43,372 nucleotides of DNA from Deltaproteobacteria bacterium (GTDB taxonomy: Bacteria; Bacillota; Desulfotomaculia; Desulfotomaculales; JAGUVT01). The stretch is from positions 1 to 43,372 of the forward strand of contig JAGUVT010000031.1 of NCBI GenBank assembly GCA_020062745.1, read 5' to 3'. The notes beneath the pieces were generated by a model. It ran no database searches, was not told the DNA's origin, and saw only the letters and a program-made list of their open reading frames with translations. Below, piece by piece: positions 24,887-34,065 of the stretch. A program made the position numbers and the translations under genes. Numbering within the stretch: the stretch's first letter is position 1; every line of letters begins with the position of its first letter.

Positions 24887-26968
24887 ATGTCCTGTAATCT
24901 GCATGAAGCGCTGTACCGGTATTTTAACTTTACGGCCTTCAGGCCGGGTCAGAAAGAAGTAATCGAACGGGTAATGGCGGGGGTAGATGTCCTGGCCGTA
25001 ATGCCTACCGGCCAGGGTAAGTCGCTCTGCTACCAACTGCCGGCGTTGATTTTGCCCGGCCTGTCCCTGATCATCTCACCTTTGGTGGCTTTAATGAAGG
25101 ACCAGGTGGATAACCTGCTGGAAAAAAATCTGGATCAGGTGACGCTGATCAACAACCAGATTCCCCTGGCGGAGCATCGCAGGAGGATAGAAGGCATCCG
25201 CCAGGGTAGGTACAAGCTTGTCTACATCGCCCCGGAGCGGCTGCGCAACAGGCACTTCGCGGCAGAGATAAATGAAATGCAAGTGGACCTGCTGGTGGTG
25301 GATGAAGCCCACTGTATTTCCCAGTGGGGTCATGATTTTCGCCCGGATTATCTTTACATCCGGGAATTTTCTCAAGGGCTGTCCGTCCGCCCGCGCCATC
25401 TGGCGTTGACGGCCACCGCCACGCCGGCGGTTCAGCAGGATATTTTACGCCAGTTGGGAATTGCCGGCGCTGAGAAGATAGCGGTAAGCAGCGACCGGCC
25501 CAATTTGTTTATTTCCGTACAGCAGGTGTCCAATGATAAAGAAAAGCTTGATTTATTAGGCGGTGTCCTCGCTCAAACGAATGGAAGCAGCATTATTTAC
25601 GCGGCTACCAGAAAAGGAAGCGAGATGGTGGCCGGATGGGCCAAATCAAGTCTTGGGGTAGAAGCGGAATGCTATCATGCCGGCCTTGAACCGGCGGAAC
25701 GCACCCGGATTCAGGAAGCCTTTATAACCGGTAAAATCCGGCTGGTTGCGGCCACAAACGCTTTCGGTATGGGCATCGACAAGCCCGATATCAGGCTGGT
25801 CGCCCATTTCAACTTTCCCTCCTCCCTGGAAGCATACTACCAGGAAATCGGACGGGCCGGACGGGACGGCCTGCCGGCGCTTTGTCTTCTTTTTTTCAGC
25901 CTGGCGGATAAAAGCTTGCAGGAATGGATGATTAATAAAGACGCTGTAACCAGGGAGGATCTGGCTGTCTTTTGGCGGACGTGCGTAAAGTTTGCCGACG
26001 GGAATCAGACCGCCGTTCCGGCTGAAGTGCTGGAGCAACAGGGATTGGATGAAATCAAGCAGCGGCTGGTTATCAGTATGCTGGAGCGGATCCGGGCTTT
26101 GCGCCTGGTGGAACGCGAGCCGGAACGGATAATCCTGAAAACGGGTCCCGAACGCCCGCGGCCCGAAGCTGTCCGGGAAATGCTCCAGGATGCCGAAAAG
26201 CGGTTGATTTACCGGAAAAAGAAACTTGAAACCTTGATCAACTGGGCGCACACTACCAGCTGCCGCCGCCTTGTCCTGCTGGAATACTTCGGCGAGAAGC
26301 CGGCCGGAGGCGCCGGTGATTGCTGCGACAACTGCGTAAAGAAAGCCCGCGGGAGTGTTTTATATTCAAAAGAACCGCTGACCGTCTTGCGTTGCCTGGC
26401 GGAACTGCCCCGGAATGTGGGTCGAAAAAAGCTGGCTGATATTTTAAAAGGCTCCCGGAGCGTTGAAATCACAACATACCGTTACCATAAGCTGCAATCT
26501 TACGGAAAGCTGGCCGGAAAAAAGGGCAATACGGTATTGCAGATGATTGACCAGTTATTGGGTGACGGTTATCTGGAATCAACCGGGGCGGATTATCCGG
26601 TTCTTTTTTTAACATCCGCAGGCAGGGAGGCGCTCAAAAGCGGCAAACCCTTGCCCGTATATAGTTTGCAGGAAAAGCAGAATATACTGCCCTCCGTACC
26701 GGCCGGAGAAACAGAGGAAACAAAAAAGGAGATTCCGGAGGCGCTTTTGGCGGCTTTGAAAGAGTACCGCTCCAACCTGGCAAAACAAAAGAAAATGTCG
26801 CCTTTTTTCTTTTTCCACGACAGCGTGATCAAGGAAATCGCCCGCTGCCGGCCTCTTACGGTAACGGAACTAAAAAGAATAAAAGGGCTGGGAGAGAAAA
26901 AGATTGGTGCTTACGGGGATGAGATAATAAAAATAGTGGATGCTTTTTTGAAGGATAAGGAAAGCTAA
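24887..26968 (+). CDS. recQ: ATP-dependent DNA helicase RecQ
   Basis: A 3'-5' DNA helicase for recombination and fork repair. The 693 residues include the RecA-like core with Walker A (MPTGQGKSLCYQLPA, ~42-56), DEAH box (VVDEAHCISQWGHDFRPDY), motif III (LTATATP), motif V/VI (AFGMGIDKPDIR, QEIGRAGRDG), the RQC zinc ligands (Cys residues of TTSCRR and DCCDNC, ~450-480), a winged helix, and a C-terminal HRDC domain (~620-690, ending LTVTELKRIKGLGEKKIGAY). ATG 24887 follows GGAGGGGG. It is complete and intact; the HRDC linker (~585-615) is Lys/Glu rich. Confidence 0.97.
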   Translation: MSCNLHEALYRYFNFTAFRPGQKEVIERVMAGVDVLAVMPTGQGKSLCYQLPALILPGLSLIISPLVALMKDQVDNLLEKNLDQVTLINNQIPLAEHRRRIEGIRQGRYKLVYIAPERLRNRHFAAEINEMQVDLLVVDEAHCISQWGHDFRPDYLYIREFSQGLSVRPRHLALTATATPAVQQDILRQLGIAGAEKIAVSSDRPNLFISVQQVSNDKEKLDLLGGVLAQTNGSSIIYAATRKGSEMVAGWAKSSLGVEAECYHAGLEPAERTRIQEAFITGKIRLVAATNAFGMGIDKPDIRLVAHFNFPSSLEAYYQEIGRAGRDGLPALCLLFFSLADKSLQEWMINKDAVTREDLAVFWRTCVKFADGNQTAVPAEVLEQQGLDEIKQRLVISMLERIRALRLVEREPERIILKTGPERPRPEAVREMLQDAEKRLIYRKKKLETLINWAHTTSCRRLVLLEYFGEKPAGGAGDCCDNCVKKARGSVLYSKEPLTVLRCLAELPRNVGRKKLADILKGSRSVEITTYRYHKLQSYGKLAGKKGNTVLQMIDQLLGDGYLESTGADYPVLFLTSAGREALKSGKPLPVYSLQEKQNILPSVPAGETEETKKEIPEALLAALKEYRSNLAKQKKMSPFFFFHDSVIKEIARCRPLTVTELKRIKGLGEKKIGAYGDEIIKIVDAFLKDKES

Positions 26969-26992
26969 GAAGTAGGGGCCGGACTTTTTTTA

Positions 26993-27217
26993 CTAAAGTG
27001 ATTTCCAGAACTCTTCCTCCGTAATTTTTAGCTGGTGTTTCAGGATTTTTCTCCACAAGTTGCCCGGGATTTCTTTGCCGGTGGCGTGACTTATTCTGGT
27101 ACGCAGAATTTCGCCGTTCGGTAGAACTTTTTCATAGTACCAGTGGTCGGTATTTCTCGTTAGATACCAGCCGTTCTTTTTGCAGTAACTTTTAAGATTG
27201 CCGAAAGTTGGTGGCAT
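26993..27217 (-). CDS. HicA-like toxin of a type II toxin-antitoxin pair
   Basis: A 74-residue protein of the HicA/YcfA type, a double-stranded-RNA-binding-fold mRNA interferase. The pattern of an N-terminal KSYCKKNGWYL, central HWYYEK and then ATGKEIPGNLWRKILKHQL matches the family, in which a catalytic His lies in the G-S/T-H-x-x-Y region; here His is in NTDHWYYEK. The ATG at 27217 immediately abuts the stop of the partner gene, so translation is coupled. The order (antitoxin first) is the reverse of classic hicAB but common in Firmicutes. Family assignment moderate; the antitoxin is not a typical HicB. Confidence 0.6.
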   Translation of the reverse strand: MPPTFGNLKSYCKKNGWYLTRNTDHWYYEKVLPNGEILRTRISHATGKEIPGNLWRKILKHQLKITEEEFWKSL

Positions 27218-27643
27218 TTATTCTGTTATCTCCAAAAGAGACCTGATTTCCTGGTCGTCATTGCAGAGCCACACCCGCAGCAGGTAAGGAAAATGGCCTT
27301 TGCGGTTGGGTGCGTTTAAAAACAACTGCGGCCGTTCGCGATAATCTTCAGCGTAAATCTTCATCTCCCGGATCATTTCATTAACTGCTTCCTTCAGTGC
27401 CGGCGCGTTGACAACCAGGTCCAGTACGTTTAAGGCCAGGGTTACCGAGCCGTCTTCTTCCGGCAATATTTCCGGGATGAGTTTGTACGCCTGCAAAATG
27501 TCCTGCTGTATATCCCGGCGCAGCAATAATACTTCTTCAGCCTGGCGACGTTTGATTATTGCGGGCAAGGAACGGTGCCACACGCTGTCGAATAATTCGG
27601 TAAAGGACTTGCGTGCGGAAGTAAACCGGATTTCATTCAACAT
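27218..27643 (-). CDS. Antitoxin-like partner of the HicA-like toxin
   Basis: About 141 residues from ATG 27643, placed 8 bases after AAGGAG; the upstream ATG at 27670 has none. The N-terminus (EIRFTSARKSFTELFDSVWH) resembles the Phd/YefM DNA-binding fold, followed by IIKRRQAEEVLLLRRDIQQDIL, a segment seen in antitoxins of several RelBE/HicA-like systems. The C-terminal ~80 residues are mixed alpha/beta and probably bind the toxin. A perfect palindrome lies 37 bp upstream. The pair's coupling, size and operator support a toxin-antitoxin module; the exact antitoxin family is not certain. Confidence 0.6.
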   Translation of the reverse strand: MLNEIRFTSARKSFTELFDSVWHRSLPAIIKRRQAEEVLLLRRDIQQDILQAYKLIPEILPEEDGSVTLALNVLDLVVNAPALKEAVNEMIREMKIYAEDYRERPQLFLNAPNRKGHFPYLLRVWLCNDDQEIRSLLEITE

Positions 27644-27679
27644 GCCCATCTCTCCTTTTGCCTCCAGCATATCATAAAA

Positions 27680-27694
27680 TGTACATTATGTACA
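27680..27694 (-). promoter_or_regulatory. Perfect palindromic operator of the toxin-antitoxin operon
   Basis: TGTACAT-T-ATGTACA: two 7-base arms around one base, upstream of the antitoxin gene and next to a TATGAT -10-like element read on the minus strand (27670-27679). Position and symmetry suit autoregulation by the antitoxin. Confidence 0.6.
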
Positions 27695-27808
27695 CCCAGT
27701 ATATGTCTGTTTTTATGTCATTATGCTTGTATTTATAATAGATAGGGCTCGCTGCATTTCCCGGTGAGGTTATGACTTCAGACACGATTGCTTTCTTCAG
27801 GCATGTAT

Positions 27809-27943
27809 TTACAGGTCTACGGGCAGTTGACAGGCTGTGGATAGCCCTTCTTTTATTTTTTGGACGGCGTCGCATTCAGAAAAAAATTCCCGGATTTTAT
27901 CGCGTGCCTCCCGGTATTCATGTTCTGTCGATATCCTGTTCAT
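27809..27943 (-). other. 44-codon frame, possible small gene or gene relic
   Basis: In the 340-bp gap between the toxin-antitoxin operon and the transglycosylase, the minus strand reads MNRISTEHEYREARDKIREF and continues for 24 charged, helix-prone residues (with ECDAVQKIKEGL) to TAA. The frame stays open 11 codons upstream (EFKQFLCQCS) and a helical continuation lies in another frame further up, so it may be the end of a broken gene. No ribosome site was seen at ATG 27943. I do not recognise a family. Confidence 0.35.
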
Positions 27944-28032
27944 AGAACATTGACACAAGAATTGTTTAAATTCTCACGCAATTTCAACAAGTTTTTACTT
28001 TTCTTAAGAATTTGCTGATGGACCTTCGAAAC

Positions 28033-28641
28033 CTATTTTCCCAGGCCCATATTCTGGCGGCCGTAGAGGAAAGTGTAAACCATCTGGTTTAACAAAACCT
28101 TTTTTATAAAGTGTCGGGTTTCCGGGAACGGGATCATTTCGATATCGGTTTGCCGCTCAGGCCATTCTTTTTGGTCCAGCCACTCTCTGACGTTGCCCCT
28201 CCCGCCGTTATAGGCGGCCAGAACCAGGATCGGGTCGCGGTTGAATTCCTTTTGCAGATCTGCTACATACCACGTGCCCAGTTTGATGCTGGTTTCCGGA
28301 TCGAAAAGCCGGTCCGGATTAAAATTGCGTTCACCTGTTTGTTTTGCAATCCATTGGCCGGTTTCCGGCATTATTTGCATCAACCCCCGGGCCCCGCTTT
28401 GCGATACGGCGTTTCTTTTAAAGTTGCTTTCGGTCTTTATGATGGCGGCAACCAGGTAGGGGTTTACCTGGTAAACACCGGCATAATAAAATACCTGTTC
28501 CCGGTAAGGAAAAGGGTAAACTTTTCGTCCGATCTGTTCAATATTCAGGAACAGGAGGATAAGAAAAAGTATGAGCAGGATGATGGGGCCGCGGCTCTTT
28601 TTTTTGTTTTTGTGCTTGCGATTTTTCATGCGGTTCTTCAT
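28033..28641 (-). CDS. Membrane-anchored lytic transglycosylase (SLT domain)
   Basis: A 202-residue cell-wall enzyme that cleaves peptidoglycan glycan strands with 1,6-anhydromuramyl formation. A very basic N-terminus (KNRKHKNKKKSR) and one membrane helix (~20-33) anchor it outside the membrane. The SLT domain follows from ~45: catalytic Glu71 in IIKTESNFKRNAVS, then GARGLMQIMPETG, LAAYNGGRGNV, and the closing segment YVxxVLxxY-like IKKVLLNQMVYTFLYG. The start codon overlaps the coaE stop (ATGA-type, 28638-28641), so the two genes are translationally coupled, an arrangement common in Peptococcaceae. Family assignment sure. Confidence 0.93.
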   Translation of the reverse strand: MKNRMKNRKHKNKKKSRGPIILLILFLILLFLNIEQIGRKVYPFPYREQVFYYAGVYQVNPYLVAAIIKTESNFKRNAVSQSGARGLMQIMPETGQWIAKQTGERNFNPDRLFDPETSIKLGTWYVADLQKEFNRDPILVLAAYNGGRGNVREWLDQKEWPERQTDIEMIPFPETRHFIKKVLLNQMVYTFLYGRQNMGLGK

Positions 28642-29255
28642 TTTGATGAAATTTGGGCTCCTGCCTTTTTCAACAACGCTTTCCAGTGGCGCTCGACTTG
28701 CTTTTCTGTTTCTTCCGGGGTGCCGCTGTTATCGATGATCCGGTCGGCATATTTAAGCTTTTCTTCCTGCGGCAGTTGCGCTTTCAACCGCATCACGGCC
28801 TCTTCGGCGGTCAGATTATCCCGTTCCTGCACTCTTTTTAACTGTTCTGCTTCGTTTATTTTTACCACCCAGATTTCATCTACTCCCTGCCGCAGGCCGG
28901 CCTCGATTAACAGGGGGGCTTCCAGCACCAGCACTTTGGTATCCGGCCGGTGGCGTTCTATTTCCCGGCGGATGGCGGACCTGATCCGGGGGTGGGTAAT
29001 GCTGTTTAACTTTGCTCTCGCTGACGGGTCGGCGAAGACGATGGCACCCATTTTGCTCCTGTTTAAAGTGCCGTCCGGGTTTAATACGGCCGGGCCGAAC
29101 TGTTCCACTATTTCAGCCAGTGCCGGTTCTCCGGGTGCTACTACCGCCCGGGCCACCTGGTCGGCGTCAATAACCTTTGCCCCCAATTTTTTCAGGTGAC
29201 GGGCTACCGTACTTTTTCCGCTGCCGATATTGCCGGTTAAACCGATGATGATCAT
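28638..29255 (-). CDS. coaE: Dephospho-CoA kinase
   Basis: Last step of coenzyme A synthesis: ATP-dependent phosphorylation of the ribose 3'-hydroxyl of dephospho-CoA. The 205 residues are normal. P-loop GNIGSGKSTVA (residues 8-18), the DADQVAR motif (~34), then VLEAPLLIEAGL and VWVV-type WVVKINEAEQLKRVQERD, and a final HWKALLKK. ATG 29255 follows AAAGGAGA. It heads a two-gene minus-strand unit with the lytic transglycosylase and is divergent from the RidA-family gene. Confidence 0.96.
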   Translation of the reverse strand: MIIIGLTGNIGSGKSTVARHLKKLGAKVIDADQVARAVVAPGEPALAEIVEQFGPAVLNPDGTLNRSKMGAIVFADPSARAKLNSITHPRIRSAIRREIERHRPDTKVLVLEAPLLIEAGLRQGVDEIWVVKINEAEQLKRVQERDNLTAEEAVMRLKAQLPQEEKLKYADRIIDNSGTPEETEKQVERHWKALLKKAGAQISSK

Positions 29256-29475
29256 GAGGTTCTCCTTTGGAATATTTTTTTAATCATGATTTTAGACTAT
29301 TCGAGAGAAATTTTGCCTTTCCTTCAGGATCAGGCAGGATTTTTTGCCGGTAATGGCGTAAATATAAAAGCTATGTAATTTTATTACTGGTAGTTATGTA
29401 TGAATTTTTGTATGGGGTAATACTAACTAAAATACCCCTTTATAATTTCCCGGAATGAAGCGGGGAGATGCAGGT

Positions 29476-29940
29476 ATGTCTTTTGAGAAAAGGTTAGAAG
29501 AGTTGGCCATATCAATTCCTCCCGTACCGCGGCCGGTAGCGGCCTACGTGCCGGTGGTGCGTGCCGGCAGGTATGTTTATACGTCCGGCCAGTTGCCTCT
29601 TATTGACGGTTTGGTCAAATATCAGGGAAAGGTAGGCCGTGATTTAACGGTAGAAGAAGGATACCTGGCGGCGCGGATATGTGCCTTAAACTGTTTGGGG
29701 GCCGTCAGGAGCTTACTGGAAAGCCTGGACCCGATTGAGAGGATTGTAAAAGTTACCGGTTTTGTAAATAGTGCCGAGGGTTTTAACCAGCAGCCGCAGG
29801 TATTGAACGGAGCGTCGGAACTCCTGGAAGATATTTTCGGCGGCGAGGGCCGGCATGTCCGCTCGGCGGTAGGAGTAGGAGAACTGCCTTTAAATGCGGC
29901 GGTGGAAGTAGAAATGATTGTGCAGATACGGAAAATGTAA
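29476..29940 (+). CDS. RidA/YjgF family protein
   Basis: About 154 residues from ATG 29476, which sits 8 bases after GGGGAG; ATG 29455 upstream lacks such a site. RidA proteins hydrolyse reactive enamines/imines made by PLP enzymes. Signatures: YVYTSGQLPL near the start, NCLGAVRSLLESLDPIERIVKVTGFVN in the middle, and VGVGELPLNAAVEVEMI at the end. The family's catalytic Arg (in the usual P.R..V) aligns with HVRSAVGVGELP. It is longer than the 125-residue canonical RidA, matching the atuF-like/PH0854-type branch. A TATAAT at 29439-29444 could be its -10 box. Confidence 0.88.
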   Translation: MSFEKRLEELAISIPPVPRPVAAYVPVVRAGRYVYTSGQLPLIDGLVKYQGKVGRDLTVEEGYLAARICALNCLGAVRSLLESLDPIERIVKVTGFVNSAEGFNQQPQVLNGASELLEDIFGGEGRHVRSAVGVGELPLNAAVEVEMIVQIRKM

Positions 29941-30036
29941 TATATGTAAATATTTTTATGTTTTTCACGCATCTTGTCATTAAATATTTAAAATGATAAA
30001 CTGGTCTTGTACTTAAAAGATGATTAGGGGATGCTC

Positions 30037-30297
30037 ATGGGAAGAAGCGTAAAGGACCACTCCGGTATCTGGGTACTGATTATACTGCTGATTATCGGCG
30101 GATTGGCCGGCAGCGCTTTGGCCAACCTGCTGGCTCCTTCCGTGCCCTGGTTGAAATCTACCTCAACGGTGGGCTTGAAGCCGCCTGTTACCATAGATAT
30201 GCAATTCTTTAACCTTACCTTTGGGTTTACTTTTGTCATGGGACCGCTTTCCGTTTTAGGCATGATTCTGGGTTATGTAGTTTATCGCAAATGGTAG
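30037..30297 (+). CDS. DUF4321 family membrane protein
   Basis: About 86 residues with two transmembrane helices (~13-32 and ~62-82) enclosing a hydrophilic-to-amphipathic loop with VDIDMQFFNLTFG-like sequence. It matches the DUF4321 proteins of Clostridia, which are found directly upstream of maf. ATG 30037 follows AGGGG. The last seven bases overlap the start of maf, so translation is probably coupled. Function unknown. Confidence 0.82.
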   Translation: MGRSVKDHSGIWVLIILLIIGGLAGSALANLLAPSVPWLKSTSTVGLKPPVTIDMQFFNLTFGFTFVMGPLSVLGMILGYVVYRKW

Positions 30298-30884
30298 GGA
30301 TCTATATAGAGCCTCTTATTTTAGCTTCGACTTCTCCCCGGCGAAAAGAGCTTTTGGACATGCTGGGCTTGAGTTTTCAGGTTTTGAACCAAACAGTTGA
30401 CGAGACCACGCCGCCTGATCTGCCGCCGGCAACTGTCGTGGAGTTACTGGCAGAACGGAAGGCAAAAGCAGTAGCCGAAAATCTTCGGAGAGGGCTGGTG
30501 ATCGGCGCTGATACCATAGTGGTGTGGCGGGGGCAGATTCTGGGCAAGCCGACAGATTTCGGTCAGGCGGTAACAATGTTGCAATGTTTGCAGGGTTGTC
30601 AGCACGAGGTTTTTACCGGCCTGGCGGTGGTAGAGGCTTCGTCCGGAAAGGCAGTTACCCTTCATGAGAGAACCAGGGTGATATTCCGGCGGATAGAAGA
30701 TGAGGAAATTTTAAGCTATGTGGCTACGGGAGAACCCATGGATAAGGCGGGAGCGTATGCAGTACAGGGGATAGGCGCTATTTTTATTCAGCGCATTGAA
30801 GGTTGCTATACAAACGTTATCGGTCTTCCTCTGGCCAGGCTGGCCGAAGTATTGAAACAATTTAACTATAATATACTGCTTTAA
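30291..30884 (+). CDS. maf: Maf family nucleoside triphosphate pyrophosphatase
   Basis: Hydrolyses non-canonical or pyrimidine NTPs to NMPs (dTTP/UTP/m5UTP); formerly named septum formation inhibitor. 197 residues. Motifs: LASTSPRRKELLDMLGL at the N-terminus, GADTIVVWRGQILGKP (catalytic Asp), HEVFTGLAV and EPMDKAGAYAVQGIGA. ATG 30291 overlaps the DUF4321 stop and has no own ribosome site, consistent with coupled translation. It starts the maf-radC-mreB run typical of Firmicutes. Confidence 0.95.
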   Translation: MVGIYIEPLILASTSPRRKELLDMLGLSFQVLNQTVDETTPPDLPPATVVELLAERKAKAVAENLRRGLVIGADTIVVWRGQILGKPTDFGQAVTMLQCLQGCQHEVFTGLAVVEASSGKAVTLHERTRVIFRRIEDEEILSYVATGEPMDKAGAYAVQGIGAIFIQRIEGCYTNVIGLPLARLAEVLKQFNYNILL

Positions 30885-30901
30885 GGGGTTGCTGGTTAGT
30901 T

Positions 30902-31597
30902 TTGAATTCAGTTAATTACCGGGTAACTATGAAGGAGTTGCCGGAAGAATTACGCCCCCGGGAAAGGCTTTTGAAAGAAGGCGTTGAGGTTCTTTCAGAT
31001 ATTGAATTGCTGGCCATTTTATTGCGCACCGGTTCACAGGAAGCTACTGCTGTAGAATTGGCTTCCGTATTAATGGCTCGTTTTCAAGGTTTGCGGTTTT
31101 TGCTGGACGCCAGTATAGAAGAGTTATCTGCCGTTAAGGGTATCGGCCTGGCCAAGGCCAGCCAGATAAAGGCAGCTTTGGAACTGGGAAAACGGCTGGC
31201 TTTAATCTCATCCGGGTCACGTCCGGTAATTAAAACGCCGGCTGATGCGGCAGGATTGCTGATGGAGGAGATGCGCCATTATGACCGGGAGCATTTTCGG
31301 GCCCTCTTGTTGAATACGAAAAACCAGGTGCTCTGCCAGGACGAAGTATCGATCGGCACTTTGAATTCTTCTTCGGTACACCCCAGGGAGTTGTTCCGGA
31401 ACGCCATTAAAAGAAGCGCAGCGGCTATAATCCTGATTCATAACCATCCGAGCGGCGACCCTGCTCCCAGCAGGGAAGACCTGGATGTTACCAAGAGACT
31501 GACTGAAGCCGGAAAAATTATTGGGATCGAAGTATTGGACCATATTATCATCGGTGATAAAAAATATAAGAGTTTGAAGGCATCAGGTTTGATTTAA
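30902..31597 (+). CDS. radC: RadC/JAB1 domain protein
   Basis: 231 residues. An N-terminal UPF0758-type HhH region (~8-95: [42 protein letters not shown]) is followed by the JAMM metalloprotease-like domain: [11 protein letters not shown], then the zinc motif [18 protein letters not shown] (His, His, Asp ligands) near residues 178-195. TTG 30902 follows AAGGGG at a longer-than-usual spacing of about 12. RadC's biochemical role is unresolved. Its place between maf and mreB is the standard Gram-positive order. Confidence 0.95.
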   Translation: MNSVNYRVTMKELPEELRPRERLLKEGVEVLSDIELLAILLRTGSQEATAVELASVLMARFQGLRFLLDASIEELSAVKGIGLAKASQIKAALELGKRLALISSGSRPVIKTPADAAGLLMEEMRHYDREHFRALLLNTKNQVLCQDEVSIGTLNSSSVHPRELFRNAIKRSAAAIILIHNHPSGDPAPSREDLDVTKRLTEAGKIIGIEVLDHIIIGDKKYKSLKASGLI

Positions 31598-31625
31598 AGA
31601 TATTTTTATAGAAAGGGGCCGCAGC

Positions 31626-32657
31626 GTGCGTATTGGAATGTTCTCGAAAGATATTGGTATGGATCTGGGTACCGCCAATTCCCTTGTTTATGTGAAAGGG
31701 AGAGGGATAGTATTGCGGGAACCTTCAGTAGTAGCAATACAGAAGGGCACCGGCCAGGTACTGGCGGTAGGTGAAGAAGCAAAACGGATGATTGGCCGTA
31801 CCCCGGGGAATATTGTGGCCATCAGGCCGCTGAAAGACGGGGTTATCGCTGATTTTGACGTTACCCAAAATATGATTAAGTATTTTATTGGCAAATCGCT
31901 GCGCGGCCGTACTTTTATGGTTCGCCCGCGGGTGGTGGTTGGGGTGCCGTCCGGTGTCACTCCGGTAGAAGAGAGGGCGGTGCGGGAAGCTGCCCTGCAA
32001 GCCGGCGCCCGGGAGGCTTATCTCATTGAAGAGCCGATGGCGGCAGCTATCGGAGCCGGTTTGCCCGTACACGAGCCGATGGGCAGTATGATTGTGGACA
32101 TCGGCGGGGGTACAACCGAGGTGGCGGTAATTTCACTGGGTGGAATTGTCACCAGTTGTTCCATCCGGATTGCCAGCGATGAAATGGATGAGGCTGTAAT
32201 CAGCCATGTTAAACGGAGTTACAATTTGATGATTGGTGAGCGAACCGCCGAGCAGATCAAGATCCAGATTGGAACGGCGTATTTGTTGAAAAGTATTGAT
32301 AGTTACGAAGTGCGTGGCCGTGACCTGGTTACCGGCCTGCCCAAAACTATAAAAATTACTTCGGAGGAAGTTTATAGAGCCCTTTCTGAACCGGTTTCCA
32401 GCATTATGGAAGCTATTAAGTCCACCCTGGAGCAGACGCCGCCTGAGCTTTCTGCCGATATTATGGACCGGGGGATTGTGATGGCCGGCGGCGGGTCGCT
32501 TTTAAATGGACTGGATCGCCTGGTGAGCGAGCAGACCGGCATGCCGGTGCACCTTGCTGATGAACCGCTCCTGGCGGTGGCCTACGGGGCCGGGCGGGTG
32601 TTGGAAAACATTAATGTTTTACGGAAAGTGTTAATCCAGCCAAAGAGGCTGGCCTGA
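31626..32657 (+). CDS. mreB: Rod shape-determining actin homologue MreB
   Basis: Bacterial actin that positions the elongasome. 343 residues. Phosphate-1 loop [15 protein letters not shown], the [11 protein letters not shown] loop, phosphate-2 [15 protein letters not shown], adenosine motif [16 protein letters not shown] 31626 follows AAAGGGG. It lies 28 bp after radC and heads the mreBCD-mrdA-min-rodA cell-shape cluster. Confidence 0.98.
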   Translation: MRIGMFSKDIGMDLGTANSLVYVKGRGIVLREPSVVAIQKGTGQVLAVGEEAKRMIGRTPGNIVAIRPLKDGVIADFDVTQNMIKYFIGKSLRGRTFMVRPRVVVGVPSGVTPVEERAVREAALQAGAREAYLIEEPMAAAIGAGLPVHEPMGSMIVDIGGGTTEVAVISLGGIVTSCSIRIASDEMDEAVISHVKRSYNLMIGERTAEQIKIQIGTAYLLKSIDSYEVRGRDLVTGLPKTIKITSEEVYRALSEPVSSIMEAIKSTLEQTPPELSADIMDRGIVMAGGGSLLNGLDRLVSEQTGMPVHLADEPLLAVAYGAGRVLENINVLRKVLIQPKRLA

Positions 32658-32672
32658 TCAGGGGTGTTTTGG

Positions 32673-33497
32673 ATGAACCATCGAGTCTCTGTGAAGAGAC
32701 TGTTTTTTTTATCTATTTTGATCGTTTTTGTTTTGGTTTCTATTCGCTTTACCAGTCCGGAGAAAGCTATACCGGTGAAAGAAAATTTAAAGGACGTTTT
32801 TTTACCGGTTCAGATCGGTCTGGCGAGTCTGGGCCGTCAGGTATATGAATGGGTTTCAGCCCCGGTTTTATTTTATAGAACAGCCAGGCACTCTCGGGAA
32901 CTGGAACAAGAAGTTGCCGAACTGGAAAGCCGGATAACGCAGTTGACAGAAGTAAAACTGGAAAACGAGCGCCTGTCCAGGCTTTTAGGCTACAGTCAGA
33001 GTGCAGCCGGACAGTATGAATTCATTACGGCTTCGGTTGTCGGCCGGGATTTGGGGAGCTGGTTTGGCACGGTAACTTTAAATAAAGGCACAAATAGCGG
33101 GATTAAAAAAGATATGGCGGTACTTACTCCGGATGGTCTGGTGGGCCGGATTATGTTTGTTTCCGACTATACCAGTGAGGTGTTGCTCATTACCGATCCC
33201 CGGAGTGGAGTCAGCACCTTAATTCAAGAGAGCCGGACGCCGGGAATAGTGGAAGGAATAGCCGGCGATTCAGGACTGGTCAGAATGATTCATCTTCCCT
33301 CCGATGCTTTGGTAGATGAAGGCCAGACAGTTGTTACCTCAGGGCTGGGCAGTATTTTCCCCAAGAGTATTCCGGTGGGCAGGGTAATTGCTATCAGGAG
33401 GGAATCTGCCGGGCTTTTCAAGAGTGCTGAGCTCCGGCCTTTTGCTGACTTAAACCGGCTGGAGGAGGTTCTTGTAATCAAACGGGTGTTGCCTTAA
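32673..33497 (+). CDS. mreC: Rod shape-determining protein MreC
   Basis: Bitopic elongasome scaffold. About 274 residues from ATG 32673, which has AGGGGT 8 bases before it; GTG 32664 overlaps that site. One membrane helix (~8-26), a coiled coil (~72-105, ELEQEVAELESRITQLTEVK), then the double beta-barrel domain (~115-270) with NKGTNSGIKKDMAV, GLVGRIMFVS and a final LEEVLVIKRVLP. Interacts with MreD and PBP2, whose genes follow. Confidence 0.95.
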   Translation: MNHRVSVKRLFFLSILIVFVLVSIRFTSPEKAIPVKENLKDVFLPVQIGLASLGRQVYEWVSAPVLFYRTARHSRELEQEVAELESRITQLTEVKLENERLSRLLGYSQSAAGQYEFITASVVGRDLGSWFGTVTLNKGTNSGIKKDMAVLTPDGLVGRIMFVSDYTSEVLLITDPRSGVSTLIQESRTPGIVEGIAGDSGLVRMIHLPSDALVDEGQTVVTSGLGSIFPKSIPVGRVIAIRRESAGLFKSAELRPFADLNRLEEVLVIKRVLP

Positions 33498-33544
33498 GAA
33501 GGCTTCTCGATCACGATAATGGTCTCAATGGAGGTTGTCTTTGC

Positions 33545-34039
33545 TTGCATTCCCTTATTTTATTATTGCTGGCGGTAATAGCCCTGATTTTGCAGACGAC
33601 CGTGGTCAACTTCATTGCTGTAAATGGGGTTAAACCAGACCTGGTTATGTTTTTTATAATTATTTTTGGTTTTCTGCGGAATGCCGGAGAAGGGGCCTTT
33701 TGGGGTTTTAGTGCCGGTCTGCTGGAGGATTTGTTTGTCGGTAATTATATTGGTTTAAATGCTATTTCCAAGCTGACTGCCGGTTACCTTGCCGGACTGG
33801 CCGGAAGCAAGTTTTATAGAGAAAACCGGTTAATTGCCGCAGTAGTAACTTTGTTGGCATCAATAGCAGGGCTGGTTGTATACTACCTGTTATTGCTATA
33901 TTTAAACATATTTATTCCCTTCTTTTATGCTTTTTTACGGGTGATCTTGCCGGTATCTATTTATACAGCCTGCCTGGTACCGTTATTATATAAGCGTTTT
34001 GCCGTCTTTGAAACCAGAAGGGGTTTTTATGACCTTTAG
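33545..34039 (+). CDS. mreD: Rod shape-determining protein MreD
   Basis: A 164-residue integral membrane protein with five to six helices. TTG 33545 lies 9 bases after GGAGGT. Family pattern: a first helix ILLLLAVIALILQTTVV, then NGVKPDLVMFFIIIFGF, GLLEDLFVGNYIGLNAISK and a terminal ARG/LYS-rich loop before YDL. Works with MreC in lateral wall synthesis. Confidence 0.92.
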   Translation: MHSLILLLLAVIALILQTTVVNFIAVNGVKPDLVMFFIIIFGFLRNAGEGAFWGFSAGLLEDLFVGNYIGLNAISKLTAGYLAGLAGSKFYRENRLIAAVVTLLASIAGLVVYYLLLLYLNIFIPFFYAFLRVILPVSIYTACLVPLLYKRFAVFETRRGFYDL

Positions 34040-34065
34040 TTTGATTGGTTTTTGATGGAGTGAAA

